A stretch of DNA of 64,000 nt from Ignelater luminosus (GCA_011009095.1 VTPC01091033.1:382795-446794), one strand, 5' to 3'. Numbered from the stretch's first letter, positions 23,956 through 37,127 are shown. A program made the numbers and translations. Notes: generated by a model not told the origin, from the sequence alone.

Positions 23956-23998
23956 TTTCACAACCGGTTTCGATTTTTATACATCATCATCAGGTGAA
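23956..23998 (-). ncRNA. Hammerhead-ribozyme-like motif (Penelope-element type)
   Basis: On the minus strand TTTCAC is followed by the conserved core CTGATGA. A 15-nt segment with a weak GAT/ATC stem II comes next, then GAAA, the self-complementary ACCGGT (stem III), T as the predicted cleavage base, and GTGAAA, which pairs fully with the initial TTTCAC to form a 6-bp stem I. All core nucleotides are in the right order. The tiny stem III resembles the minimal type I hammerheads reported in Penelope-like retroelements. Stem II is weak and carries an extra U, so activity is doubtful. No Penelope reverse transcriptase is nearby. Confidence 0.45.
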
Positions 23999-24281
23999 AA
24001 TTGTCAGTTTAATAATAATAACGTTTAGGATATATACCAATATTTCTTCTAACAGGTAGAAGAGATAAATGTCTGAAAGAATTGGTCCCATCAATAAATG
24101 TTTTATTTTACCTAACGTTTTGGTCATATTTACTTCCTTCAGTTTTAGTAGCAGAAACATTCTGCTACAAGCAAGTAGTAGCTTTTGTAAACGAAACGAA
24201 ACAAAAGTGGCCCACCAAAACAAAACAATCAAATATTTTAAATGTGACAGATTTGTCAAACCGACCACAAATTAACCAAAT

Positions 24282-27200
24282 ATGAGTAAAACACTCCAAA
24301 GGAGAAAATCAAGCACATCAAGTAGAAAACGACAATCCTTCGAAAGACGCTCGCAAGCAGATTCGTTAAAAGAAGAGACAGATTCCCTTGTTGACGAAGC
24401 CTCCCGGGACGATTCTGTGTTAGTTACTTTAGACGAAGGAAAATCAAAGATTAATTATCAAGATGAACTGGTACTAATCTTCTTCAACAGCATGTTGGAT
24501 AATATCATCGACGAATGGGTAACAGTTCCAGATGAGATACCACCTCCGTGTGTTTGTAAAACTGATGAACAGGAAGATACTCTGACAAAAGATTTTAAAC
24601 ATGTTACTCAAGATGATCTATTAAGTATGGAGATTGCAAATATTGAAGGGTCTACACTATCTTTAACAAAGAAAAGAAAATTGAAAAAAAGTAGTTCGCA
24701 TACTAGAAGTAGTATCCAACAATCCAAAAGTCGAGGTACACCAAAATTCAATGTTAACATTCTAACATTAATCATTTGCGTTTTAGAGAAATATGATTTG
24801 ACGAGCAAGAAAAGGCATTCAAAATCAAACGAGCAAGTTAATGACCAACATAGTAAATTGAGTATTAAACGCAGCAGTAAAGATATACCAGTAAACAATC
24901 CTGTTTCTTCAAAAAACCTCTTTTTTCCTCTTGATATCAATTGCAGGAAAGAAGATCGCGAGCTAGTAGCGCTACTGTAACAACACCCATACCATCGAGT
25001 CATTCATTAGATTGGCTTTTAAATCCCCCAGATGAAAATGTCATAATTAGATTTAAAAATGGTAACAGATATAAAGGTCCTGTTAGTAGAAAATTGATGC
25101 ATGGACAGGGAAAGTTTTTCTGGGCGGATGGTGCCATATATGAGGTAATTTGAGTTATTGCGTTTTATCTTTCAATTGATATAAAATCACTTTGAAGGGG
25201 GAATTTGTTTATGGTGATGCAACAGGAAAGGGCACTTTGGAATATCCCGAACTTACATCTTACTCGGGATATTTTTGTAAGAGTTTTCTTCACGGAAAAG
25301 GTGTATTGAATATAAGTTCATCGACGATGATATATAGTGGCAATTGGAAAGCTGGACAAAAACATGGTAGATCTAAGATTCATTTTGATATTTTTTCAAA
25401 CTGATATAAAAAATAAATTATTAGGTAAAGGATGGGTTTTGTATGAACCTGGAGATTGGTACGAAGGGGAATGGTATGAAGATAAAAGGCATGGTAGAGG
25501 ATTTAGACAATATTTAAGTGGAGAAAGATATCAAGGCCAATGGCAGAATGGGAAAAAACATGGACAAGGAACCTTTATTTGGAATAATAATGATGTAAGA
25601 TAAACTGAATGATTTATCTAAAAGAATAGATAATAAAATATGTGATGGTCTAGCTGTATAAAGGTGAATGGCTAAAAGGTATAATGAATGGGTATGGTGA
25701 ATATACTTGGGATGCCTTTCTCAATGAGACTTTTACTTTTCCCCTGGAGAATACATATCGTGGTACGTGGATTGATGGCATGAGGCATGGTGTAGGTACG
25801 TCTAGTTCCTTTTTGGTTGTTCTTCCCATTTCAGTTAAAAACCCTAGCACAGCAAATTTTAGATCTCACTTTTTGATCTAACTTGATGACTGCTTTTCTG
25901 TTCCCAAAGACCATTTATAAATTGTTATATTATTAAACTAATAAATTTCGTAGGTATTATGACTTTTGGAATCGAAGGCGGTGCAAAACTAGTAGGAATG
26001 TGGAAACGCGACAAAAAGCACGGAGCCGGTGTAATTGTTTGCGGAAATGGCACAATGATAGAAAGAAATCCACTATTCTGGGACGACAAACCGATACATT
26101 TAGAAACAGAATTTAATCGCGGCTATCCATCGGCAACATCAAATGATTCTGTGCGCTCTCCAGACTTGTTCAAATCCATTTCAGTGGATGCAAATAACAC
26201 GACCGACAACGCGGATAAAATGACACTTCAACTTATCGCTAAAGAAATGCACTCTCGTTGTGCAATTGAAAAATGCTCGTGTGAAGTATTAGTTTGTAAA
26301 ACGTGTCAGTTAAAGAAGAGTTATGAATGGTTAAAGGAAAGTGTTCAAAGTATTGCTGTGAAAAGTCGCCCGGATTTTCCGACTGGAAAGACTGAATGTA
26401 GCCCATTACCTATACCTATTCATCTGGCTCCTGAATCAATTGATTTTTCTTATTATACGAATCTGGCTGTTGAGAAATATACGGCACAATTGTATAAAAG
26501 TGAAGTCACGATTATGGACGAAAAAGAAACTGAAGATTGTCAGTAAGTGTTAAACTTTAAAAATTCTTGTTAACTCGTTAAGTCCACACCATCAATCACT
26601 ACCTTATTCTTGCAAAGTTCTCTGCTTTAGGTCAATCTAAAGAACTAATTTGAAGAATTCTTTTTTTAGAATATGTGGTGGTATAAGATCATCCGAAGCA
26701 TTTCCATCGACGGTATCCAAATACTCTAAATGGAACATTTTGACACACACCAACGATTTATCAAAATCCAAAATGTTGCAAAACTCTAAAAACAACGTAA
26801 CGCAAAGTAATTCCGAAGTGGAATCTCGAATAGCTTCGTATCAGCAGATACAAATTCAAGTCGAAGAAAAACATTTACGCAACACTATCATCGCACATTT
26901 ACCAAATTTGCGTAAAATCTATCATAAGTACGCTACCATAGCTTCACCATATTTGATCTCATTTAGACCAGTACTGATACGATTATTTCTATGGCAAATG
27001 TTGAGAGATTTAAACATTCTCGACAGAAAGTATTCCCTTATTGATATGGACATGATTTTGATGGATAATCCAGGTTGTGGCTTGGAGACGGATCACAATC
27101 CGTTCGATAAAATTTATTTTTGGCAGTACCTACAAATTTTGTTGATGCTAACTTGGGTTTTACATTCACCAAGCGATGTAACGGAAGAATGCAAACAATT

Positions 27201-30200
27201 TGGAATACTATCGACTCTCTTTGTAAAGTTTCTTACCGAAACTGTTTACAGAAATGTTGCGGTTAGCTCAGGTGGGCATTATGATTTTTTACATAAGAGA
27301 TCTTATAGTAAAAATTCTGTTCAGCATGTTCAATTTTTGAATATCGCGATATCGTCCCAATAAACAGCGTTTATTCGTTATATCGAAGCATTGGAGAGCC
27401 GCATACTGCCAGGCAGCTCCTATGTAAAATATGCACCAAGAAGAAAGAAGATCCGCCCTGTTATTTGAAGATCTTCGAAGATGAGAAGACACCAAAACTG
27501 GTTAAGGGGGTAAATGCAGTGCCGTTTGGAGGAAACATTGTTTTTCTGCCAGGTAGAGTAAGCTATCGTTGTTTTGATTTTTGTCTTTCCTTGTGTACTT
27601 ACACTAGATTGAGTCACTTGCAGGATGTTGTGTATCTTTTTTAATTTCCTCGACGTTAGTCGTTTTAATATAAGTTATACTTAATTTCAATAAAAACTTT
27701 ACCAAGATAGCTGATTGCAAAAGTGATGCCCAACGTGGGACCCACTACACATGTCTGTTCAACTGTGATGAACCCAAAAGCCATCCTAACGTTGATCTAG
27801 CTGCAAGAAGTTTTTCTACTCTTGAAATTCTACGGTGAAGACCTTTATGGAGATGTGCCGTCATGCTGTCAGTGATGTGCCTCTCGACCACTAGTTACGC
27901 AAGGCCGTAGTACCTATACAGTCTCGTGACGAAGCCGTGGTTCACCTTAGGCTAATCTTTCGCCAACTTAGAGGCGCATCTTCTTGCAGACTACAATGAT
28001 AAAGAGAAGAAGGTCAAGCTAACTTGAAGTCAACGGCAAAAAGAAGAGCCGGTTATGGCGTTCATCATGGGGAAACATGACGAACGATACTGTCACTCAT
28101 TGTAAGCAGTAGCACTGAACCGGTATAGCCCAAGGAAACGCCCGAAGGAATCCTTCATGTCCCGACTGGAACCAGCAGCCGTTCCGTATCAAAGCAAGGC
28201 AAGTCATAGTTACATTACGGTTTTCTTCGGAAACCGGAGGTCGTCTTAAGAGTTTTACTCTTCTTTGGTCAAAATCTAAAAGGAAATTTGTGGAGGCTGC
28301 GATGTAGAAGTCAGATGCAGTTAACGTTCGCCCACTTTGTTATGATGATGGTGTAAGTGGTACGGTGTGTAGTTTCGTGTCGGGGCGTGTTTGTATGTGG
28401 TGATGAGTCTGTGAAAGATACTGTTTCGACATTAGCCTTGACCGATTGTTTCGCGGAGGACAGTAGATGGGATCTTATCTGTATATAAGCGGAGTGTTAA
28501 GAAGAATGTCTAACAACTCGAGAATAAGGTTTTCGGCACGTCTCATCATGACAGAAGGCGGATGTTTATGTTTTTTTTTCTGTTCTGTGGATGTCGAGAA
28601 CGTGCTCTTTGTTTTGTTCGACCGCCTTGCCTACGTAACGACCTCTCAAGAATTCAAGTTGCGCATCTACAGAAGGAATTCCTGCACTGTCACATATTTC
28701 TTCCGAAGGGTAGAAGCCCACCAGGCGGAAGATTCTCTTGCAGATGGCTCTTTTTTTCTGTCGGAATCTCCTGATTGCATATGGCGGTGCGGCGGCAAAG
28801 ACGGTGAATCGGTAATCGATAAAGTCTGAAATGCCACCGCCAAGTCTAGAGAGCAAGCCGTTTCTCTGCTGCACATAGGCAGTGCTTCAGCTCGTCGCTC
28901 TATATCAGCGTGGGGGTGAAAGTGATGCCAAGGTACTTGACGGAATGACAAAAGCTGGAGGCGCAAGCTCCACGGTTTCAGGCGGACGTTGTCAGGATTA
29001 AATCTGGCTGTATGCGTATAGCTGCAGTGGCAGAATAGAATGACGTTGGTTTGCTGAGAGTTTGGTCTGATTCTCTATTCTTGGAACTAAGTCTCCAGGT
29101 GCCCTAGTTCATACGTCAGAATTCTCGATCTCTCGGCGAATATTAAGACTTCATCCACAGGGCCTGCTGTCCGCAGCAGGCGGACCTCAGGCTCTTCATG
29201 ACGAGGGATGTCATGGCAGTAAAAGATGAATAAGATGGACCCTTGGGCACACCGGCCCGCGGCGTGCACAGTGTAGAAGTAGCCTGGTATACTCGCGCAT
29301 GATGTTGGCGGGCGGATAAATAGCGAGGCGTCGCTAGCAGGATCTCGGCTCAAAAGTCCTTTGCCACTACTGCCACCGTTTCACGCTACCGAATTTCACT
29401 TCCACAGCGTGCGTGTATGGAAGTGTGGCCTTGAAAGAAGTAATTTGTATCAGTTAATACAGAATGCACGTCACTTGAGTAAATATGTAATACCAACTCA
29501 CATCTTCCATCGGCGAGCAGCTACAGCCTGTGCCACATTTTGACCAACCGCCTTGCCATCGCTACTGTAGTCGTCAGCTAACACACTACCATGACTAATT
29601 CCACTACAGTCGCCTTTATCTTGACTGCCGACAAACCCATGCGAGACGTATCCACTGCCGATGCTCCAACACCAAATCAAGCCCACATGACACCGGCACA
29701 ACCTATCAACCTCACCACGTACTGCTGCAGTCATTCTCGCCAGCGAACTGCCAAATACTATCAAAGCCATTACCAATGTGAAGGGGCGGCCTCTGGTTTT
29801 CGGCCGAGAAGCAACATTGAAAACAGACAAATACCAACTAACAGTAACCCAATGCCCCAATTCAAACTTGCATCGACGCTTCTTCGGTCAGTCCCTTTGT
29901 TTATTTTTAAAGAACAGTCTCACATCGACAAAATGCATGTACCAGTTCACATTGATGCACATACGTGTAACAGCTGACAATGTGTCACAGCACTAGCCCT
30001 CATCACCGAAACGAGATCAACGGCCGGTACGACAGATGACCGAAAAGTAACAACTGCACCTATTTTGATTAATTGGCTTCTGTTTACTAGCGTTGGGTTT
30101 TTAGCTAATCCTTACAACACTTAAATTACCCAAGAGTTATACTTAATATTCAAACCTGAGATATTTAAAGAAAACGGCAGTTTTGTGTAGTTGTGTGGAA

Positions 30201-31800
30201 GAATGAAGAAATGTCTCCACCATTCCTATTCCTGCTATTGGAATGACCAGCCATCCTGACTGAAATTCAGTCATTAATCGACGGAAACTTTTTCCATCAT
30301 CCTTCAGACACTTCCATCTGAACATTTCAAATTGCTGACGGACGACGTCGCTACAAAGAAAAGCTGTCTACAGCCGCCACCAACTGCCTGCGTTGTCCAG
30401 GTTGGTTCTGCGACAGATCGTCGAGAAGTAAAGTAGTTTGCTGTCCGACATTGTTCTCCGTTACTCCTGTCGTCTGATATGAGGTGGTGTAGTTTTGAAA
30501 AGTAAAATTCCGTTTTTTTGCCAGCATTATCCAAGACATCAACATTGTCTAGGTTGTCCTAATTAAATATTTCGTGAACAACGCTTCATCACTCTTGTAT
30601 TGCTCTGGCAACGATATTTTAGAGATGGAAATTGTCTACAACCGCGGAGTCCAGTTACCACGCTTTTAGAAGGTCTTCAATGGAAACGTCTGTGGGATAA
30701 GACTAGTGCTTTTACGGTTGTTGAAGCCATCGCCATGCCGGTCAATGCCTCGTCCAGCTGTCTCCTCGATTTAAATTCGACCAGTTTAAGACGCCGCTAC
30801 TGAACGAGCTCATCAAACAATCATAATATTACCTGAATTTGTGTGCATAATTTGAATGGTATAAGACTTGGTTTGCAAAGCGGGTACAAACCGAATAGTC
30901 ACATTACTTATAGTTGCGTATCGACCTTGCAAAGATGCATCGTGCGGCAGCCTCACGATGTCAATACCTGGTTTTAGTTGCGAGGCTGCTTCACCCGTGT
31001 CGTTTATTTCTGGACATGCTCGAAAGACGCCTCAGTTGAGCGGACTTACATTGTATGGACCGATTTTTTGTGGATTTTGTTTCCTCAGGAATGTAGATAC
31101 ATGCAATGATATGTTTACCTGAACTATAAAGATTGATGGCTCGTGAGCTAGCAGGGCTCTGTTGTCCAGACATTCTGAAGTAAAAATATCTCAAAGCAGC
31201 CTCGCAGTCTTTGCAAAGTCGTTACGCAGTTTAAAATGCTGTAATCCATACGTTTAATTAAGTCTTTAACATTACATCAAGAATTCTTAAGAAAATTAGC
31301 CATTTTAGCATAATTAGATGATTACAACATGAAGAATAAACCCAAATAACGAAGTATTTGTTTTTACTTTTTTTGTAGTTTGTGATTAAAAGTAAAACTT
31401 TCATTTTCCAGATGATCCTGCAGATATTGGAGAAAAACCAGACGATGTAACAGAATCTGATCAATCAATAAAAGATCCCTATCGTAAACAATTGTATGCT
31501 TTACGTTCTTTAGGACCAAAGAGAGTTATAGAATGTTTAACCAACATTTGTCCGCAAATTGCATGCGATAATCAGATAATAAATATGGATTATCCATTAT
31601 CGTTTATAGAATTTTATGAAACACTCTTAATGTGTGCATTTATGATGGTAGATAAAATGAAGAAACGTGAAGAAAAGATTAAAATGAAAGAAGAGAGAAT
31701 TAGATTGAGTGAGGCATTAGAATTGGGAGAGGAGAACGATACATCGAGTAAAGGTAGGAAATATTCGAAAGAAATGAAAAAGGTCAAACCCAAACGATAA
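24282..31800 (+). CDS. MORN-repeat radial spoke head protein 10 homologue B-like
   Basis: Nine exons with GT-AG introns give an unbroken 938-residue frame: 24282-24735, 24787-24890, 24947-25144, 25198-25366, 25425-25594, 25654-25795, 25954-26542, 26670-27271, 31412-31800. The N-terminal ~185 residues are Ser/Lys-rich. About nine MORN repeats (YEGEW..., KRHGRGF, KKHGQGTF, MNGYGEYTW, MRHGVG) cover roughly residues 205-430. The segment HLPNLRKIYHKYA ... LFLWQMLRDLNI ... DMDMILMDN (~670-760) matches the C-terminal helical region of RSPH10B. The tail is a Lys/Glu-rich coiled coil. In other animals the protein belongs to axonemal radial spokes; in an insect this implies sperm flagella. The 51-bp first intron is frame-neutral, so it could be retained. 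The last intron is 4.1 kb and contains a retrotransposon relic. Confidence 0.88.
27272..31411. other. Large last intron of the RSPH10B-like gene
   Basis: The donor is ctcag|gtgggc at 27271/27272 and the acceptor is cattttccag ending at 31411. Joining across it completes an Asp codon and keeps frame. Apart from the retrotransposon relic at 28566-29355, the intron has short frames on both strands (29498-29977, 30143-31194) without recognisable motifs. Base composition is more GC-rich than the exons, consistent with transposon-derived filler. Confidence 0.7.
28566..29355 (-). mobile_element. Non-LTR reverse transcriptase C-terminal relic in an intron
   Basis: The minus strand from ~29290 reads CAQGSILFIFYCHDIPRHEE, which fits the VPQGSILSPLLF.IY.NDIP block. 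VDEVLIFAERSR follows where families have FADDVLIFA, so the catalytic Asp pair is degraded. Further on, PYAIRRFRQKKRAICKRI, GFYPSEEICDSAGIPSVDAQ and LRGRYV (28860-28600) match the C-terminal end of Jockey-like polymerases. Frames shift around 28900-29080. It lies antisense to the host gene. Confidence 0.75.
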
Positions 31801-33199
31801 TTATTTATTTTTATATTATTGTATAATCAAGCCATTAATACTGGATAAAATAATATATTAACATTTTATTCTTACTAATAAATCTATTTATAATAAATGA
31901 AATAAGGTTTTGTTACAGGAATATAGTTCGTTATACTAATAACATAGGTATGCAAGGAGAAGTCGATTTACTAAAGGGCTCTTTTGGATGAAGCTTCAAC
32001 TTCTGTCATTTTATCAAATTGGTCCTCCTTTCAACGTTTTACCCTTTATTAAATCTTAAAATCAAAATAAACGTTACAATACTTGTTTATATCCTTATTA
32101 AACATTGTGTATATACGTATAATTTACACCTAGAGTGCTATTTCTGTTTTAATTCACAACAATAAATAAACACAACAAATAAATAACATTTAACATACAC
32201 ATCTCTATATTGATATTAGATTTTTATTATGTTATTAAAGGATTTCACAGCTTTTATAGGTTAGGTAGGTATACACCTACTACAGTCGAGCTATGACAAA
32301 ATGGCATATGTACAACATTAACTTTGGTAAAATCTTCACATTCCTTACTAATAACATCATGTCACAGCTGGACAGTATCTAGCTAGAGTGTCTTGATGAT
32401 GAAAACTTGACAAGTTACATAAATGTCAGGACACACTTGTCAAAATTCGTGTTTTAGATTAGTCAAATAGATGATCTAAACAAGACAAAAGAGAAATAGC
32501 CTATAAATCAAACTAACCAGATTTGACATTTATCTGTCAAATTTATATCAAGGCACTCTATATCTCTAGCTAATTTTCAATAAACATTTTTAAAATGCCA
32601 TTATTGCAGAAAAGATCTAAGGCATTTTTTTTCTTTTTATTTCTAACATCTTAAAATATCTTTTGTACCACATTACTCTAATAAGATGATTAAAAATTTC
32701 TAAACGAAGAACGCAAAAATATTGTTTTAAACGTATGTTGATCAGGTGAGGGCTCCATTTATTTTTAAATTTATATTACTAAAGTAGTCTACAATATTAA
32801 AAACACCAATTCCATCTATTATTTATCCATAATTATCTATAATTAGTAATAATAGGTACTACCTACCTAAAATAAAAAATAAAATATCTTACAGGAAACG
32901 TCTTGATAATAATTAATTATTTGTTCATCTAGGTAAATATAATAATGTTTTTTTCATGAGAGCTAAACAATCATTAATATTATATTCTAAGGGTTGCACC
33001 TATAGTCTCACATCAAAAATTAAACACACTTAAATATTGGAGTTACCATTGTAATAAATGCGTTTAGTGTGACTATAAGTGAACAGATCTGCACTTTTTA
33101 TTTTTTGGAATACATTGAAAATATTTTTTGATTATAAAGACATCTTTATAACATGGAATTATAAAGACAAAATTGTGGAATTCTTGTTTTTTATCTTTA
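31801..33199. other. Intergenic, AT-rich, with one MITE
   Basis: 3' flank of the RSPH10B-like gene with AATAAA signals around 31877 and 31893. Apart from the hAT-type MITE at 32384-32560, no feature is seen. Confidence 0.5.
32376..32568. mobile_element. hAT-type MITE, 177 bp
   Basis: The left end TAGAGTGTCTTGAT (32384) and the inverted right end ATCAAGGCACTCTA (to 32560) fit the hAT YARNG terminus. The arms stay alike inward (CTTGACA and AAATGTCA blocks). The flanks TATCTAGC and TATCTCTAGC look like an 8-bp target duplication with a 2-bp insertion. The terminus is nearly the same as that of the 89-bp element at 47443-47531. Confidence 0.75.
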
Positions 33200-33413
33200 T
33201 ACAGAGTGTCACCTCGGAATGAGATTAGAGAATAACATACTAAGGGTCGTATTATAAACATTTTGTTGCTTTATTTTGTTTAATAAATGATGGTTGATAA
33301 TATGACCCAAGATGTATCCATCACAAAGAGTAATTGTTCTGTGCAACTTAGAAATTAAGTGTTTGATACATTTACAAAATAATTGGCAATTTTCAGTGAT
33401 GGGACACACTGTA
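33200..33413. mobile_element. 214-bp MITE with TACAG-GTGTC termini
   Basis: TACAGAGTGTCAC at the left is matched by inverted ggGACACACTGTA at the right, with TA at both edges. The inverted similarity is only ~13-15 bp. The interior is AT-rich and non-coding. The terminus belongs to the motif shared with the foldback elements at 13790, 35791 and 44931. Confidence 0.65.
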
Positions 33414-33756
33414 TAATTTATAATTTTTTTATTTAAGCAATATAATACCAAGGCTGTTTTGATAGTATGCATAGTTGGGATTTCTTTTATTGCAAGGGAG
33501 TGTAAAGCTTAGATCATGGGTCACTAAAGGTGACTTGTTGGAGAAGGATGATGTTGAATGAATCGCAATCTTGAGCCACTGCAAGTGACCCAGTGAAGGC
33601 AAGATTGTAACCTACAATCATGTTAGCTTCCCCAAGAGGATTAAAAAGAGGAAGAGTAAAGCGTTGGTGGGATAACCATGCTAATTGCATTTTAATTGAT
33701 ACAAAGAATGATTATAACCCTCAGACTTGGTCTGCTAATACAAATGATATTGGGCC
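33414..33756. other. No gene recognised
   Basis: Short intergenic stretch between two transposon remnants. Nothing supportable was seen. Confidence 0.5.
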
Positions 33757-35748
33757 ATTTCACGTCAAATCACATAACACCATGACCCTCATGTCTCAGA
33801 ATTTGTTCATATTTCTGTCCTGTGTAGACACACATAAGTTAAGACTAAATTAATTTTTTCAAAATTTTTAACACAAAAATGACTTCTTTGCAAGAAATTT
33901 TAATAAATTTTTTACTTGAAAAATATTACCATGTCAAGAGGCTCTTACTAAAAAAATAATATCAAAATTAATATGAAGAATGTATCCTGCACGACACGGT
34001 TACAGATTTAATTTCAAAAATGAGTCAATTTCTGTTGGCGTGCCTGCGTTTTCTCGCGCTGTCATTACCAAAATGACGTTTAATGTTTGAATTTCGCGGG
34101 TACAGTGTGTTTACATTGATTTGAATTTTGACCTAAAAATTTCAAAAGTTGTTATTGGGGTTATTTGAACTCCTGAAACCTTAAAAATTGATATAGACGA
34201 TATCAATCTATATTGTACTGGAGCTGGTGTTGCTACAATAATAGTGTTAAATAAAATACTAAACAGTGAACATGTGCGAGGCAAAGTAAAGGTTAGGTTA
34301 GCATCCTTCATGGTTTGCAGAAATTCGCATTCTGCGCAGATATTGGCGCATTTTTAACAAATAAATAGAAAGATTTCTAAATATTCTCAATGTTTGCTTC
34401 AAAATTTAAATTAGTTTTTACAAATCTGTATGACACGCTTTTAAATTGCCTTAAATTTTCATTGAAATATTGTACAATTATTACCAGTATGTCATATGAT
34501 AAGGAGCAGGAACATTTGATCTTTTGGAAGAATTGATGTTGGATGGATAAAGACTTTGAATTAGGTAGTGATAACGAAATAAGTGATTCTTCGTCAAATG
34601 AAGGTGTGCCTGAAAGCAAAAGGCATAAAATACTACATAATCTACAGAATGCACCTTCAAAGTTAAGGAACAGTAAACGATATCATTGAAAATGTTATGA
34701 ATGACGATGATAATGATGTAACTTCTTCGTGGTTGACAATAATACATCATTGATATGGAAAAATGTAGATGGCCAGAACTTGAAAAATATTACCTTCGGT
34801 GTTTAAAATCCTGATATATAAGTTGAGTACAATAAAAAAAACCCTAAATTTTTTTGAATTATTAGTAAATAACGATATTGTTGACTTGATTGTGGAGGAA
34901 ACCAATCGATCACATCAGAAGTTGAATATAGGTGGTCACGGTCCAAAAGCAAGAATTCATAATGGATGGATACAAATATCAAAGAAATAAAGACATAGTG
35001 GGAACTTTAAGGCAAAACAGAAACCTTAATCCAAAAGAAGTGACAGTTGCAAAATTGAAGAAAGGAGAGATTATTGGAATGGAGAGTAACATAGGTGTCA
35101 TACTGACTAAATGGAAAGACAAGTGCAAAGTTCTTATGCCGAGTACAAAACATACTGCTGAAATGGTGGATGTTCATCAAATGGGAAAAATAGTTCAAAA
35201 GCTAGCTTTAGTTTGTTGACTATAACAAGAGCAAACGATTTATAGACATATCTGACCAAATAAAATCTTGCTCTACAGTATTACGAAAATCAGTGAAATG
35301 GTGCTGTAAAATGGCAATTGAACTTCTTCCAGGGTCAGCTATTGTCAACGCCTACATAGTTCACTAAAAAGTTACCCACAATAATAAAATGTCCATCACA
35401 TCAAAAAAACACTTTCCAACTTGACAAAATGAAAGCATGCAAAGGTGCTACTCATGGCACCAAAAAGTTCAATCTGTTAAATGCGTCCTTGCTTCTCGAG
35501 GCAGTTAACTGTTCACAAATAAAGAAGTTATGGGCATTTTAATAAAATATGACACAAAACTGGGCGACATTCTTAATGAAAATCAGGAGATTCTCAAAAT
35601 GGCCTCCTCAAGTTATTTTTGCATTGGGAATTCTGAAAAACTTAATTTTATCCTAACTTATATGTGTGTACACAGGACAAAAATGTGAACAAATTCTGAA
35701 AGAGGAAGTTACAGAGATTATCCCACATCAAGTGATTTGGCATGGAAT
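33757..35748 (+). mobile_element. piggyBac-like element relic with ~90-bp terminal inverted repeats
   Basis: Broken frames at ~34555-35400 show piggyBac (DDE_Tnp_1_7) sequence. An acidic N-terminus contains ELGSDNEISDSSSNEG, then NFFELLVNNDIVDLIVEETN. GTLRQNRNLNPKEVTVAKLK, KGEIIGMESNIGVILTKWKD, KCKVLMPSTKHTAEMV and a KRFIDISDQIKSCSTVLRKS block near the C-terminus follow. The middle catalytic part is deleted. The region is bounded by inverted repeats (33757-33848 and 35653-35748) that begin ATTTCACGTCAAATCAC / ATTCCATGCCAAATCAC and share TCAGAATTTGTTCA and TGTCCTGTGTA inside. No TTAA duplication is visible at those edges, so the inverted repeats might belong to a different host element. Confidence 0.8.
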
Positions 35749-35790
35749 AACTCTATTATTCAAGTACAACTTATGACTATTAACTAGGGC

Positions 35791-36240
35791 TAGACAGAGT
35801 GTCTAAAAAGAACCGATAAACGTTGACAGCAGATCCTGAGACAAAATCAAAACGATTTAACCCAACTTAACTATCAATATTCTAAAATCCACCTTTTATG
35901 AGATACAGGGTGTCAAAGTTTAACTTACAATTTAATTATTTTTCAAAATTTTTCGTCTTTAATTACATTTTAACATCCTGAGTCACGAAAATGACTTTAA
36001 GATATCAAGACACAAGACTATGTACAATAGTAGACACCTTAGAGTAAACAGGCATGTAGAAAATTTCATCCTGATATTTCAACTTGTTTGAAAAAACAAG
36101 AAATTGTAAATTAAACTTTGACACCCTGTATCTCATAAATGGTGAACATTAGGATATAAGTAAGTTGGGTTAAATCACTTCAATTTTGTGTTGGGAACCT
36201 ACTGTTAATGTTTGTCGGTTGTTTTCAGGGACACCCTGTA
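35791..36240. mobile_element. 450-bp foldback element with nested terminal motif
   Basis: The outer ends are TAGACAGAGTGTCTAAAA and inverted ggGACACCCTGTA. The arms (~150 bp, roughly 80% alike) each contain a second internal copy of the terminus about 105 bp in: TACAGGGTGTCAAAG from 35904 and ctttgacaccctgta ending 36130. Landmarks such as gatttaacccaactta recur inverted. There is no coding content. TA dinucleotides lie at both edges. Confidence 0.85.
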
Positions 36241-37127
36241 TAAAACAATAACATAACCAAACTTTTCTTCAAACACATAGCTAAAGCAGCACACTGTATA
36301 TTCTGAAAAGTCTATGTAGTGTCTTGGAACACATTTCATTCTCACATATTGTCATTCTTAACAATTTAGACTTGTTTAGTGTTTCCAAAAATTCTTTACA
36401 CTTTGGCACATGTGCATGTGAAAATAACAAAGTTCTTATCTTTATATTGCTTATAATATTATAGTGTGAAAATTAAAACTTCTAATGTGATTCTAATTCC
36501 TTAACTGTAAGATCTACCCACTCGCTTGCACTAGAGCTAATCGTTTTTTTTTCTGCTTGCCCAATGCACATATTATTAAAACAGCCCCACAGCATGGAAC
36601 TTCTTTAAATATTATAAATTACAATAAACAAATAATATAATCGTTTAGAGCAAACAACACAGAAACATCTAAAATTATGTTCATTACCTTGTAGCTAACA
36701 TTGTTATAATCACTGTTCTCTTCCAGTTTTACATGAAATCAACTGTTAATGCCCATCAGAATGTTTTCCTGGCAAAAGTATAATTAGAATTGAAAATCAG
36801 AAAATAATTACTGTCCCTACGATAAAATCCATTGTTAATGATGTTTATATTTTTAGATTATTACAATAACAAAAAAAATTCCTCTCTTTTATCTAAAAAT
36901 GCCAGTTCAGGATAGCCACATGCATTTAATTCTTGATCAATAATAAAAATCAAAAATAAATTAAAACTAAACAATATTATTAATATATAATAATCAGTCC
37001 TTATTAATTATTGCACTTCCTATATAAGTATACAATAAAAAAATACTAATATATAATAATAAAATATTTTTTATACTTTTGCAAAGAAAGAATGAACTAT
37101 ACAAAAATAACGTTGACCTTTTCTTGA
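36241..37127. other. 3' flank of the CDP-diacylglycerol synthase gene
   Basis: AT-rich sequence with no recognised gene. Part of it is presumably the 3' UTR of the minus-strand gene. Confidence 0.5.

Noticed and set aside
27724-27742. TGATGCCCAACGTGGGACC, like an LTR-element primer-binding site
   Set aside because: No LTR pair, gag or pol sequence follows in the same orientation.
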